NCBI GenBank assembly: GCA_021234155.1
Contig: JAJEKV010000252.1
Location: 1-64,000 of the forward strand
Direction: 5' to 3'
Source of the DNA: Isoetes taiwanensis
Taxonomy: Eukaryota; Streptophyta; Lycopodiopsida; Isoetales; Isoetaceae
DNA: 64,000 nucleotides
The translations under genes and the position numbers were made by a program. The notes beneath the pieces were generated by a model, which worked only from the letters and a program-made list of their open reading frames with translations, was not told the origin of the DNA and searched no databases. Positions 22,660 through 34,400 of this stretch are shown here, piece after piece. Every line of letters starts with the position of its first letter. The stretch's first letter is position 1.

Positions 22660-23066
22660 CCCATGTTCTTTACTGTACTAATATTGTTTCATACCCCGTG
22701 ACCCATTTTCCATGTAATTCCATTGCAACATTTTCTAAGTATGAATAGAATAGAATAGAATAAATTTTTTAACGTCCACGGAGACCAATAGGTCATTTGA
22801 CCCATACAATGGGCTAGTACAATCATTACTACTAGGATTAAAAAACCCCTGCCTCGAAAGATTTTCAAGGGAAAAACCTTTGCAGTAATGATGATACTAG
22901 ACAAGCGGAGATAATGACTACTGAGGGCTCAGTAATTGCCGACGTTTATTTAGAACCTCAAGTATGTATAATGCCAAGTCATGCACAGATGGAGCTGGTG
23001 TTATATGGAACCACCCTTAGGCCCCGAAGGGGCCAAAAACAATTTTTGACCCATGCACACCTCTAA

Positions 23067-23109
<43 letters not shown>

Positions 23110-23290
23110 TCGTACACATTTCATACAACATTCACACATATTTCATACAACATTTATATTGCCGTACAGATTATGTAACTTATTAATAATAATATATTAA
23201 TACAAGAATTGCATTCCAGGTCCCCATTATAATCCCTCAATGTTCGAGCCGCATGCCAGAGCCGGAGCAACAGAATGTCCCATCCTCAGC
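22660..23290 (-). repeat. dispersed repeat shared with 40.9-41.2 kb, interrupted by a LINE
   Basis: The reverse complement matches 40957-41196 across GGCCCCTTCG, TATATAACACSAGCTCCAT and ACATGGAAAATGG. The 41-kb copy is uninterrupted, which shows the pre-insertion state of this one. A T-run of about 30 bp occupies 23074-23104 in this copy only. Identity of the parent repeat is unknown. Confidence 0.75.
22744..22959 (-). mobile_element. LINE-tail insertion (216 bp) with 7-bp target duplication
   Basis: AAGTATG at 22737-22743 and 22960-22966 flanks a body that ends (minus strand) in (TATTC)n. Comparison with the uninterrupted repeat at 41.1 kb supports the site. The insertion is either a 5'-truncated LINE or a SINE using the same tail. 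Confidence 0.85.
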
Positions 23291-23490
23291 CTGAGTGTTG
23301 AGCAGTCACTACAAGAGGGTAGCCATTTTTCATCACTTCAAAACCACCTTCTTCAAAAAGTATTAAGTGACAATAAATAATGATATTCAAGGTACAATGA
23401 CACTACCAATGACAAGATTCTATCATCTACATCATCATCATCATCGTCGTCATAAATTCAACCATTATATCAGTACTAATTAATGCAATA

Positions 23491-23600
23491 CTGGAAACGT
23501 GTGCCCGGCGATGCCGGGCATTAATCTTGGATGCGTGAAATTGGTATGTGTAATGGATTTTATGAATGGAATAAGAAGTTGATAAATATAATCATTTCCT
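23491..23600 (-). mobile_element. probable Helitron 3' end, diverged
   Basis: On the minus strand a hairpin GCCCGGC-ATC-GCCGGGC is followed by ACACGTTT and CCAG, then T. Helitron 3' ends have a GC-rich hairpin about 10 bases before CTRR and insert before T. The related copy at 51.5 kb ends in canonical CTAG, and similarity between the copies stops exactly there. The 5' end is not identified. Confidence 0.55.
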
Positions 23601-24380
23601 GCCACTAAGGCAATTAAAAAAATGAGCTTCAAAACATAAAGTCCACGCACACCATTAGTCTAGATGCATGGAATAGTTGAGATAACAGAATGAAGAGGGA
23701 ATAGGATGGGGTCGGGTGAAAGGGGGTGCATTGCAAAGGATGAAGGAATAGAATAGAATAGAATGAAGGAATTGGTTCATGTTCATGCCGAGCATTAGTC
23801 ATGGACATGAAACAGATACATGAATAGAAAGGGTTGAGCCAAATGAGATGGGATGAAATGGATGTGGGGCATGTGGGAATTTGACCACATGTTAAGGATT
23901 CTTAGCCTTATCAATAGCCTAAGAATTATGCATTTTGCTCTGCCCAAGTGACCAAACACTCACATTCTTTTAATCACCTTCTTTTTCCCTAATGCGAATC
24001 AAGCAAACAAAGACACCATTAGCCTAAGGGATGGATGCTTGTTGCAAGTGATCCATGAAACCGAAAGCCATAATATTTGCAGAAAAAACATCTAATATAT
24101 ATTTTATTTCTAAAACTGCACTTATTTAGAAGATCTTCTGTTTATGCCATAGATTGTGATTCCTATCATTTATCTAAGCATTATATTATTCAGTGACTAA
24201 AGTGTTGAGGTTGGTATTTCTATAACTTCATTGCAATTATTATGAGGGCAATCCCTAGGTAACATCTTTATGCTTATCATGAATAAACATTCTTCTAACA
24301 AAAATAGATGATTCTTGCTAACTTCCAAGTCAAAAAAACATTTCATTCTTATTTTGCCATTGACGAATAAGAGTACTTGA
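23600..24380. other. intergenic, nothing recognised
   Basis: Only short (AATAG)n tracts near 23748 and AT-rich sequence are visible. Confidence 0.35.
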
Positions 24381-24525
24381 GAACAGAAGGAGCTAATAGT
24401 TTTTCGTTTTTATGATTACTTGACAATAGAAGTTTTTAATTCAAGTAACAATGAACAGAAGGAGCTAATAGTTTTTCGTTTCCATGATTACTTGACAATA
24501 GGAGTTTTTAATTCAAGTCACAATG
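24376..24525. repeat. about 75-bp tandem duplication
   Basis: GAACAGAAGGAGCTAATAG and the following bases through TTTTTAATTCAAGT are repeated head to tail with minor differences. Confidence 0.8.
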
Positions 24526-24957
24526 GAATTCTGACCACGAAAACAAAATGCCACATTGAAAAACTTGGTATTTTTTTCAATTCTAAGTTGAAACTTCAGA
24601 CAACATGAGCTTTATACCATGAGCTTAGGGAGTCCTCAAAGAAAAACAAATAGCATGAACTAAACTTTTAGAGAACTAACAATGTCATTTGTAGTCCAAA
24701 TCATGTACTAATTTTAAATCCCTTTGATACCTTGGTATTTCAATCATCATCTTAAGTTCTATACAAAGTCATTTAATTAGTGTACTACATATATAATGTC
24801 CATTCCAAGATTGAACATCGTTAAAATTCCAATACCATGTGTAAAAACTGATCTTGTCACTGAGGTGCAATCATATCAACCATGAATTTGCTCGGTTCAG
24901 ATGGCCAATTTGAATCTGCAAAGCGTAAGGCCTGTCAAGGCCTAAATTTTATTGATC

Positions 24958-25037
24958 CCTACTAGCCCATTGTATGGGTCCCATGACCTATTGGTCTCCG
25001 CGAACGTTAAAAAACTATTCTATTCTATTCTATTCTT
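24958..25037 (+). mobile_element. short LINE tail, plus orientation
   Basis: CCCATGACCTATTGGTCTCC followed by GCGAACGTTAAAAAA and (TATTC)4 is the 3' end of the same tailed family, severely 5'-truncated. Confidence 0.8.
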
Positions 25038-25039
25038 CA

Positions 25040-25990
25040 TTTTTGAACACACAACATGCTAGCTGCAAAAAGACATTATTCACTGACAATAATCAAAGCC
25101 ATTTAGATGGTGCAACCATAAAACCTGATAAGTCCGACTCTCATATTATAATGATATTTAGCAAGATCATTGCATGATATCCTGCTAAACTGGTGATAAA
25201 AATAACAACATTTGAGCAAATGACTAAAATCTGAAATGGGCAACAAAAGCTAGAAGCTGTTTCTTAGAAATAGATCTTGCAAATAAGAACCTAGATGTTA
25301 TTGCAAACCTAGCAAAAGTAGAGAAAGAAGAATCAACTACAAACGTATCTTGGAGAAGCTTGCCGACATACATAATGGAGATATATCTCAAAAGCAACAG
25401 CCTCATGATCAAATGGCAATTACAACAATTTATGCATGGACGGACCTGCGAAATGCATTTGTTTTAGGTTAGAAATAGAAATGATGAGCAACGTGTATCC
25501 CTCATAAATAGAAACTTGCTTAAATGGCTGCCTAAGAAATGGCAACAGAATGGTCCGTTCCCATGCATTATAGCCAAGTTCAACATAGCCATATATGAAA
25601 TAAAATATTGATTTGATCAGTGTTGTGAAGCCTACAGGTCTATTTTATATTATGTCCAACAACATAAAAAACGCAATCAATATAAAACTTACTTATGAAT
25701 CATCTCCCATGACCTGCTCTCTACAACATTTTCCATGCATGCCGACGTTTACAACATTTTCCATGCATGCCGATGTTTAGAAATATCAGTATGTTCCACA
25801 TACCGTTCCCTATTCTGTAGAGCCCAAAACACAGATCTTACCAATAGAATCTCAATAAAAAAAATTCGAGGCAGATAGAAGTTTGGGTCGGAAGAAAACT
25901 CAATCTATTTGGAGAGAGAAGGAATGATGGAGCTGGGAGAGCCAGGCCTCGATTCAAATTCCATGGAGAGAAAGGGCGCAATAAAAGAAA
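25040..25990. other. intergenic with a 27-bp tandem pair
   Basis: ACAACATTTTCCATGCATGC occurs twice in tandem at about 25727-25780. No gene is recognised. A 62-codon minus frame at 25412-25224 shows no known motif. Confidence 0.35.
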
Positions 25991-26007
25991 TGCACACGGC
26001 CAAAATA

Positions 26008-26102
26008 TTCCCGCAGGGGCAAGAGGAACGCCGCATGCGTCTGCACTGCGGCGTTCCAGGCACGAAGTCCAATGCCTTACCATTATAAAAAAGAAGACAT
26101 AA
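26008..26102 (-). repeat. dispersed GC hairpin module, copy 1
   Basis: The palindrome at 26027-26055 has arms AACGCCGCA and TGCGGCGTT. The roughly 95-bp module around it recurs at 30958-31050 and 55540-55625. On the minus strand each has a TATA-like AT run, about 35 bp, the hairpin, then a C-rich CCCCTGYGG stretch. Confidence 0.75.
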
Positions 26103-26218
26103 TGGATAATATCATTGATGATGATGGATGTAATCATTCAAAATAAGGCACATGTTAAAGCAAAATCGATCATGATTGATACCAAAATAGCCCATGTGTC
26201 TATTCAAGATTTCAAATC

Positions 26219-26560
26219 CATGCAATCATAGCTTGTAATAAATGCTATGTAATAAATGACCCTATATGCGAAATACTCTTTATTAAATGACACTGTACAC
26301 GTGTCATACTTAGCTAATTTGTAAGCAAGAAAATGAGTCATCCGTAACCACACAAAAAGTATCACAATCATAAAATATATGTAACCACACAAAAAGTATC
26401 ACAATAATAGCTTGTAATAATTTCTATATAATAAATAAATGACCCCGTACACGAAATACTCTGTATTAAATAAGAATGTACACGTGTCATACTCAGCTAA
26501 TTTGTAAGGAAGAAAATGAGTGAGAACAAAAAATTGATACTGCTTTACATAGGAAAAAAA
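26219..26560. repeat. diverged direct repeat, about 190-bp spacing
   Basis: The stretches from AGCTTGTAATAA through TACACGTGTCATACT to GAAAATGAGT occur twice, at 26230-26342 and 26409-26522. Confidence 0.7.
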
Positions 26561-27450
26561 AGCCAGCTCATTGCTAAACCACAACCATTCACCTCTAAAG
26601 TTTAGTTCATTTGATAAGCGTATACATAACTCCAAATTTAAAACAATTTTTTGTAGGACAAAATGATTTTCAAGACTTAAAAGGGTTTGTTTTTTTCTAA
26701 CATTAGCTTAAGTAGTTCAATAAACAAACAAAGAACTACAATTTCACCAACAAATATAAATTTCGCCCTCTTTTAAAAGCGAAAAAAATTGTTGATGTAT
26801 GACAATGTTTCCGCCTCCTCTGTTTCTGCACTGCACATCATCGTGCCATAACTCTTCCTGGATGCCCAATGCTTCAGCCTTGAAAATGCAACACAGATCA
26901 ACTCCATCAGCTTGTCCAACTGCATCTTGCATCGGCTTCGTTACTCTAGCTTTGTTAGAATCTTTGTTAGAATCGGCAGACAAAGCCCAAGAATCTGAGT
27001 TTGTGAGAATCGGCAGACAGAGCCCAAGAATCGGGCAAATTTGATGGTGATAAACAATTCGTCAATTAATTTGTGTGAGCAAGAAAATTTCAGCCTGAAA
27101 TTTCTTGCTGACATGGCGAGTCCACTCGCACACAAATTACACCTTCCAAAAAGCAACGATTTAGGGTAACAAATGTTTTTAGGGCAATCGCAAGCACTAC
27201 TATGGCATCCATTTTGATTTAACTTCAAGCAAAGATGGCTTCTGAGGGAGGTAGATAGGTCCGATATAGGACCATGGTTGCAAATTCGGATCAGCAATAA
27301 AAAATGACATATCAATTAGTCAGGTAAATCTACTACGACAAGGTAATTTTGGCATAATAAGTTGCCAGCTGTAGCAGGATGACCAAAAGCTCGGTCATGC
27401 ATCAATCAAAGTTACGGCAATGGCAGCGTTGAAGCTGGATTTTCATAACC
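26560..27450. other. intergenic, nothing recognised
   Basis: Open frames near 26740-27315 show no family motif. AGAATCGGCAGACARAGCCC is repeated in tandem near 26970-27025. Confidence 0.35.
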
Positions 27451-27451
27451 G

Positions 27452-27497
27452 TTTTTTTTTTCTTTTTTTCTTTTTTTCTTTTTTTCTTTTTTTCTTT

Positions 27498-27528
<31 letters not shown>

Positions 27529-27553
27529 TTTTTTCTTTTTTTTCTTTTTTTCC
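27452..27553. repeat. polypyrimidine microsatellite (TTTTTTTC)n
   Basis: About 100 bp consist almost wholly of T-runs separated by single C residues, mostly at an 8-bp period. The listed open frame through it encodes only Phe/Ser low complexity. Confidence 0.95.
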
Positions 27554-27854
27554 AGGTAAGGTTTGCAGAACAACTTCAACTCAGAAGGGAAAGCTTAACC
27601 AAACGAAGCAAAACAGAAATTTTAATCTCTGTTTCACAAAATACTCTTGTGTTCAAGAACTCGGATTACCAACTCTTGCTATATGGAAGTTTTAATAGAT
27701 TAAACAAATTCAAGTATCATTAGTTTTTTAATACACTATTCTACCAAAGCTTCATGGACGCAAGCAGAGTAGACAAGTATGCATGTTAAGAGCATTTCTG
27801 GGAAAGTGCTTCTGAAATCCTGGTCTAACAGAATATTACGGTTAAATCCAGACC

Positions 27855-27916
27855 TGGAATAGAATAGAATAGAATAGAATAGAATAGAATAGAATAGACC
27901 TGGAATAGACCTGGAA
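27855..27916. repeat. (AATAG)n microsatellite
   Basis: Eight or more AATAG units are followed by ACCTGG-spaced partial units. It may be the surviving tail of a member of the (TATTC)n LINE family, but no LINE body adjoins it. Confidence 0.9.
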
Positions 27917-28266
27917 GTAACTTACAATTGATGAACATCTGAGATCCTTGGATGTTTGCTACTGTTGCCGTATAATACAATTTATGCATAGCAACCTCAC
28001 AAACATTGCCTAACTCGAACGTTAACTATGCTCAAATTCATACTGCTCTTAACATAAATCTCGGCAAACTTCAATGAGGGCTTATAAATCCACCAGTTAC
28101 CACAGAATGACATGGCGGCACAGTGTGCAACTATAGTGCACCCCATATAGCATAGCCAACACAACCTATGGCAACGACCAAAAGTAAACAAACATAATTG
28201 ATGCTGCTTCGATAACAGCTTGTGCTTGGAGTAAGATCTACTTAGAAAGAATTATTTCGAAAAAAA

Positions 28267-28946
28267 TTATAATTGATTTCTATACAGAAAACAGGGAAAA
28301 GCTCCAATGTACAGGATTGTGCAGCACTGATTTGCCTTCTTTGCTTGTTTGTAGAAAACCTGAGGGAATTGCTCCATGAGCATTTTGCAAAACTATGGAT
28401 AACATGTGCAAACACTTAATTGGCATTAAAAGAGGATACCTACGATGCCATACTTAAGTCCGTGCTCTTCTCAACCAAAGAGTCCAGCGTTTCACCGCGT
28501 TCTAATACGTTTTCAATGGTCTTGTGCTGTTTCAACATTTTGATTGTTAGATGTGTGAGCATTGCAAAAGCAAGATAATATTTATTGTGATAGCCATCTT
28601 ACTAGAATAATTTTGGTTTCGTCAAGATCCCTCTGAATCTTCAAAAGCTTATCAGCCTCTGTTGGATCCTGCGAAATTGGTTCATTAATTTATTATCACT
28701 TGGCTTGACAACCAAAAAGGACATACTATCTCTAATCAGCGAATGCTCTAATATTTCTGCCACAGATAAAACTCCAAAAACTACCCACGCCCGATGAGAA
28801 GACAACAGCATATAAGAAGTCAAGGCATGTAAGTTATGTACCTAAAATTTACTAAGAGCCTCATCAATGTAGATCCAAGCACCACTGTTATCAGCCTGCA
28901 CTGTTTGCCAAGCTTTACCAAACGTTCCTTCATATTCATCAAGTAC
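28267..28946 (-). pseudogene. YKT6: YKT6-type longin SNARE, last four exons, degraded
   Basis: Four minus-strand exons with intact AG and GT borders encode the family's C-terminal part. They are 28946-28842 (VLDEYEGTFGKAW...EALSKF), 28668-28603 (DPTEADKLLKIQRDLDETKI), 28526-28440 (HKTIENVLERGETLDSLVEK) and a last exon from 28359 (FYKQAKKANQCCTIL). YKT6 is an R-SNARE that cycles between cytosol and membranes through lipid groups on its C-terminal cysteines. Here the first and third of these exons end in TAG where the family has a glutamine codon before the splice site. The codon after CCTIL is TAC rather than stop, so 12 more residues precede TAA at 28267 and the terminal prenylation motif is lost. 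The longin N-terminal exons are not recognised upstream. This indicates a dead gene copy. Confidence 0.85.
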
Positions 28947-28959
28947 CTGCAGTTTCATC

Positions 28960-30500
28960 TGTTACAAAAGACATCTAACATCGCCAAATCTGGATAAAAC
29001 AACCAGTTAAGCACATTTGCTAATACGAATAAAGTTTGATATGATTTTTCTTTTGTTATATACTTGTAGCCCACGAACACTTGTGCAAGACTTCTGGTGA
29101 TTATATGAAAGCTTTTTCAATGAAACTGGCACCCTAATACATATGAGACACCACGCAAAAGCCTTGACCTGATCCCCATGCAAATTATACTTTAAGCTGC
29201 ACTACAATATATAAAGCAAACTGGCACTAAAGCTCATATTAAGATGGGCATCCTATAAACACAATGCAAACAATGATTTTATGTTGTATGTCCTCATATC
29301 AGGCTGTCTAAATAAAATTTCATGTCAATATTCGAACATTGAAAAACCTTTACCTGGAGAATGCTTGCTAGAAAAAGAGGGCATGCTTGAACTTGTTGCA
29401 TTTTCTAAACAGGAGGTTCTAGATTCTGAAGCTGGGTGGCTATGCAAAAACTTTGTTCATTTACGCTTGTTGCCTCAGCATTTCTCTGCTCCTGCATCAA
29501 ATAGACAAAAGAAAGAACGTATGAAAATAGACTTACAATGTAGAATAGTATTAATGCTCTTCTAATGCTTGGCAGATGCTTGGCGGACATGCAAGAATGC
29601 TCTTCTACCATAGCAGTCATTTATACATGCAAGGATTGTCATATCCCTGGCATAGAAGAATCTGCTAAAAAACAGTATGTCATACTCATTATTTTCTCAT
29701 GTATAACAATAATAATAAGATTACCTATACCTGCCATCCTTTACTCTTAGTTTCTTCGAGCATAGAAACCTGAAACACCATTATCTCCTCCACTGCTTAT
29801 GGTAGCATTTGCAAGACTTGTCAGCTCTTCCAGGTCCAAATCACATGGGTCGTGATTAAAGAGGTCTCCAATGAGACCATCTAAAACTCATAGTCCAAAG
29901 CCTGCACAACAAAACCCATAAAATAGAGGAAAAACACATCTCCAAAATTGAAGTACAGATGATTCTAAATGTTTCATGCATGATAGACTTACCTAAGCCA
30001 GTGCAATGGCATTGAGAAGGCAAAGCTTGAGGCAGTGTAAATAAAATAAGGGTGTCTGCAAAAATATGGCACCATTATGTTAAACCCAAGCTTCTCAGAA
30101 CATACATTGACCTGGACCTACGAATCCTGGAACAAAAAAAGGACAAATCACCTTGCACAAACAAACAACCTAAGGCCAAGCTTTTTATAAAAAACTAAAT
30201 TTGCTCCTATTTACAGAGAACGGGACACAGTCTATTATGTCTGCGCTAAAACTCTGACCAATATAAGCAGCCGTTTTAAGTATTCAAGAAAAAACCAGTG
30301 TTGAGAGAAAAGTGGTACCTGAATGGTCTTGAATATATGCTTAGCCGCATGTCTGAGGCTGTTTGCTGGTAAATAATCGCGTGCTGCAGCGGCCACAGCT
30401 ACACTACACAATGTTATGTAGATCAACATTGCACATTTTTGGCGTATCATCTTAAGCAACAATTCCGATGCTGCTCAGAGCACTCTAGACTGTAAGAATA
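28960..30500 (-). other. possible exons of an unrecognised minus-strand gene
   Basis: Several short stretches have splice-like borders. One is 30447-30319, encoding a start with a hydrophobic segment (LIYITLCSVAVAAAA) followed by RDYLPANSLRHAAKHIFKTIQ and a GT donor. Another near 29885-29770 reads GDLFNHDPCDLDLEELTSL. I cannot link them into a family or to the YKT6 exons. Confidence 0.25.
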
Positions 30501-30957
30501 CGCAAGCAAAGGTTGCACGAAAAATAATTTTAAAACAGAAAGAGTGGTGAGTCTGCATTCCATAACCACGAAAACCCTTAGAATTTTAATGCATTTTTTA
30601 ATATAAATGGCAAGAAATACTTACAACTATGATACAGCTCTTATTTGCAGTAGAAGACAAACGTCACCAAGCTATTAATGAACGGGTCCTGCAAGTATTT
30701 AGATCAGATCTGGCAAACAGAGAAATAAAAGTGCGAAAAGGCAAACCTTAAACGAAATGCAAGATCCGACACAGCAGGACCTCATCTCAAGAGCTTGTGG
30801 TGCACAGAAAGAGCAATTCTGGAACGCCCAAATCCTGAAGCACGAAAGCCACTGAAAACCTCGGGCTTCAGAAATTCGAATACGAATGCAGGGAGATGGA
30901 GAGATGGCTTAGCATTGAAAGATGTGGGGCGGCGGAATTCAAAATTTGCATTTGCAT

Positions 30958-31050
30958 CCCGCAGGGGGAGAAGGGAACGTCGCATGCGTCTGCACATGCG
31001 GCGTTTCGGCACACATACCAACACCTTCCCTTTTTAATAAAGAAGATATG
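30958..31050 (-). repeat. dispersed GC hairpin module, copy 2
   Basis: The palindrome at 30976-31005 has arms AACGTCGCATG and CATGCGGCGTT with one mismatch. The AT run and C-rich flank match the copies at 26.0 and 55.6 kb. Confidence 0.75.
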
Positions 31051-31425
31051 TGTTACTAATAGTGTCATGAATAATATCACATATTGTATCAACTTTACCA
31101 TCATTTATTACTCCAAAAGTATCAATGACAATATAAGTGTTACATCTTATGCCAGTTACAGTATCACCCATAGCTTCATTTATAATATCACATATTGACA
31201 TTATTTTATTAATGCTAGCATATGATGCTATATGTGTCGATGCTAGCATCATGGATAATATCACGACTTACATCACTCTTATTATCAATACTTGTTGTAA
31301 TTTTGATAATGATAATACAAATGTTAATGCTTATGACAATTGTAATATCATTTGTAATATCATGATGCTTGTATTATGGTTGTTTATGGGAGAAGTTTTT
31401 TTTTTTTTTTTTTTTTTTTTTTGTA
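31050..31425. repeat. low-complexity AT-rich sequence ending in T22
   Basis: Imperfect ATAATATCA and TTAATGCT-like runs fill this stretch, and a run of 22 or more T lies at 31399-31422. Open frames here are compositional. Confidence 0.6.
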
Positions 31426-34400
31426 AACATGCAGTTGCTGGTTCATATTTTCCCTTGACAAATAACTAACCTTATGCCCCCTATTTCTTTACAAGGGTAA
31501 CATTTAGAGCTAAGGTTAGAATCATGGCTTTTAGCTTATAAATTTAACTTACTTGCTTTTATACTTTATGAATAAAGGGTGTAACCCTTAGGTAAGTTCG
31601 GATATTATATATTTTTCAAAAAAAAGGGGTATAGACCTCCTTTAAGAACGGAGGCAGCTACAAAATCTTCCGCCGAAAGCAAGTATCTGTGGCGCTCCAA
31701 CCCATAAGAAGTGATGGCCATATTTGGGCTTTGCCAAATGCATTAACTAGGGTTTCCCGGGCTTTTGAAAGAATGGACTCATGGGAGCTAATTACAGATG
31801 AAGACCAGCCCATTTCCGAAGCGGCCAAGCAGCGCTTGAATGAGTCTATCCTTAACAGAGAAATCTCCTTTTGCATGCAAAGCATAAACCTTGTTCCGAA
31901 ATGGATAACTTTTCGCAAAAGAGGCGAGGTCTAGCTATGGCCATGCTCAAAATAGAAGCTCCCCAAAATGCCCATAGACGAGTTATGGGGATACGTTTTA
32001 CTCGGGTCCCGCTAACCAATACAATGTCGAGCAAGACTTGGACACCAGGATGAAAACCGTATTTGTTTTGCAATAAGGTTTAAAGGCATTTTTTCGACCG
32101 CCATAGCTGAAAACCGAGATGCTCTAAGCTATATATAAAGTTTAAAAAGGGAAACACACAGCCCCATATCATACCGATTGAAGAAGATCTCTTTGAATTC
32201 GTTTAAAATACCAGTTTCTTAGAGTATTTATATTGTCTCCTATTGGATTCTTAATTCTAGCATTCTGTTCTGTACTCTTTTTGATTTTTGGGCAAAAGGA
32301 TCACATTAGGTGATCGGTTATAAAACAGAAGCCTAAGGTACCTTTTGGCCCTTGCAATTTTACCTCCCCTATGGCTAACTTTGTACCGATTGGTCATGCA
32401 GTGCGGGCTTCTCCTCTTAATGTTTTACTTTTTGTCGGTTTATCTTAGGAGTTTTTGGAGAAGATGGATGCCGCACTAGTCGGGTCGTCTGGGAGCAAAA
32501 GACCGATGCGCATTAATGAAAGAAAAAAGTTTTATTAAGAAATAGCTCGAGATATGAATGCAAAGATAAACTTATGCATCTAAAACATTTGATCTCTTTT
32601 CTCTTGTTGCTTTTAGCAAAGGTACTTAGTTCCACTTATAATTTTGGGCATTACTTCATCATAGAATGAATGTCGCTCACGCAGATAAGGTACATGGGAA
32701 ATCCCCGAAAGGTGGTTCCGATTTTCTTAAGATTTCCTTCTCGCCAGAAAATGCAAAACATTGACCTTGTATTTTCTGTAATTTTTGAATACTCTAATAT
32801 TATCCAGGAAGATATTTACTTACTGTTTATGTAGAAAGTTTGTTTGAGAAAAAAGGCAGTTAACTTGACATTAAGCTCTAAAGATGTTAATGCTGGACCA
32901 AGATAGGTGCTGAGCTTGCTATGTTTCAGACATAATCGTGAGATGTCTCTATATTAAAAGAGCATATAAATGCTTAATGCTGAAATACAGTAATAAAGGA
33001 AAGAAATCTCACAAAGAAAATCATTGTCTCGGTTTTGGGATAAAAAATGTTGATTCTGTGTAAACGTGAATTGAAAACAACTGAACTTATAGTTTCTCGT
33101 AAAACATGGCAAACTACATTTAATGGATTATAGGATGCAGGGAATACTATATGCACATGTAGTAGAAATGTCCAGAAACATGGTTTTTAAAGTCATAAAC
33201 CACCTGATAGTGAGCCCCCAAATGGTGTCTCCTTTGTAAGATATGTAAACTGCCTGGAACTTAGAATAGTATATAGACTATGGTTATGACCACTTGGCCC
33301 CTTCATTAACCTGATTACACATAAATATTATACAGCTAATTCTAGACAAGTATGGGACCATAACTATATTTCGTAGTCTGGGAGAAACATAGCTGATATT
33401 AATGTCTATGGATTCTAGTATTTTAGCAATATTTGGCACCATGGACGTGTTTAACTTGTATGATTCTACAATAATTGGAGTTATGCTTATATCGTCTAAT
33501 GGACAATAGTATGAATTGTAGCAAGATATTTACCTTGGGATAAGGGTACCATCTTGGACTCTAGGGTGCATGTATGGCCAGATAAGACAGCAGAGGGATT
33601 GACTGACGCTGATGTTTGTGCTAGTTTAGGCTAGTGCAGGCCGGTTTTTTTTTTTTTTCTGTGTTTGTGAATCCATCTACCAGATGACAACATAATTGCC
33701 AATTGCCAAACTAAATTCTCCTTCAGTTTCTGCATGAAATGCATGGATTACCTGTCAAGATACATTTCACCTGTCATCACTAGACCCAATGCCAATTAAC
33801 AGGGAGCATTATCCTAATTACCTCAGCCAGAATATAGGAAATATTACTCTAATTTACCTCAGCCAGATTTTTTGTAGGGCAAATCATGACACTGATAGTA
33901 TGTAATAGTTATCCACTTCCTTGTCAACCATGATAGAGAATCATGTTATTTCATAAAATATACCAAGAACATAAGTAGAGTAGGTGATTCAGTTTAGGTA
34001 AAGTTGAGTAAAATAGATGGCACGCTTATACAATGTAAACAAGTGTTCTAGACTAGTTGTAAAATCTGCATGACTGTATGTTAAGACTGTTGGAGGTCCT
34101 TAAGGGTCATTTTAGTTTTATTTTCTCGGATAGCTTTCCAAACTCCAACACCAAGCAGCCAACTTCAATTTATACCCCAACCATATATAAGGAAACAAGA
34201 AAATAACTAAAGGAAATTTCATATCAATGTGGCCTTTTCCATATGTGCAATTCCCATGTTCAGGAGATAACACGAATGTGTTGCCTGTAGATACAGTTCA
34301 TCTTCATCCAGTGATCATTAACAACTATCATTCTTTTATCTAGTCTTGTCTTAGGAGGATCTACAATGGCTAAAAAGCTGCCTACCATAGCACATGTTCT

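Noticed and set aside
27420-27695. Open frame with a Phe/Ser-rich block
   Set aside because: It is produced by the (TTTTTTTC)n microsatellite.
31689-31934. Possible retrotransposon gag piece
   Set aside because: The similarity to capsid sequence is weak, and no zinc knuckle, LTR or pol motif is nearby.
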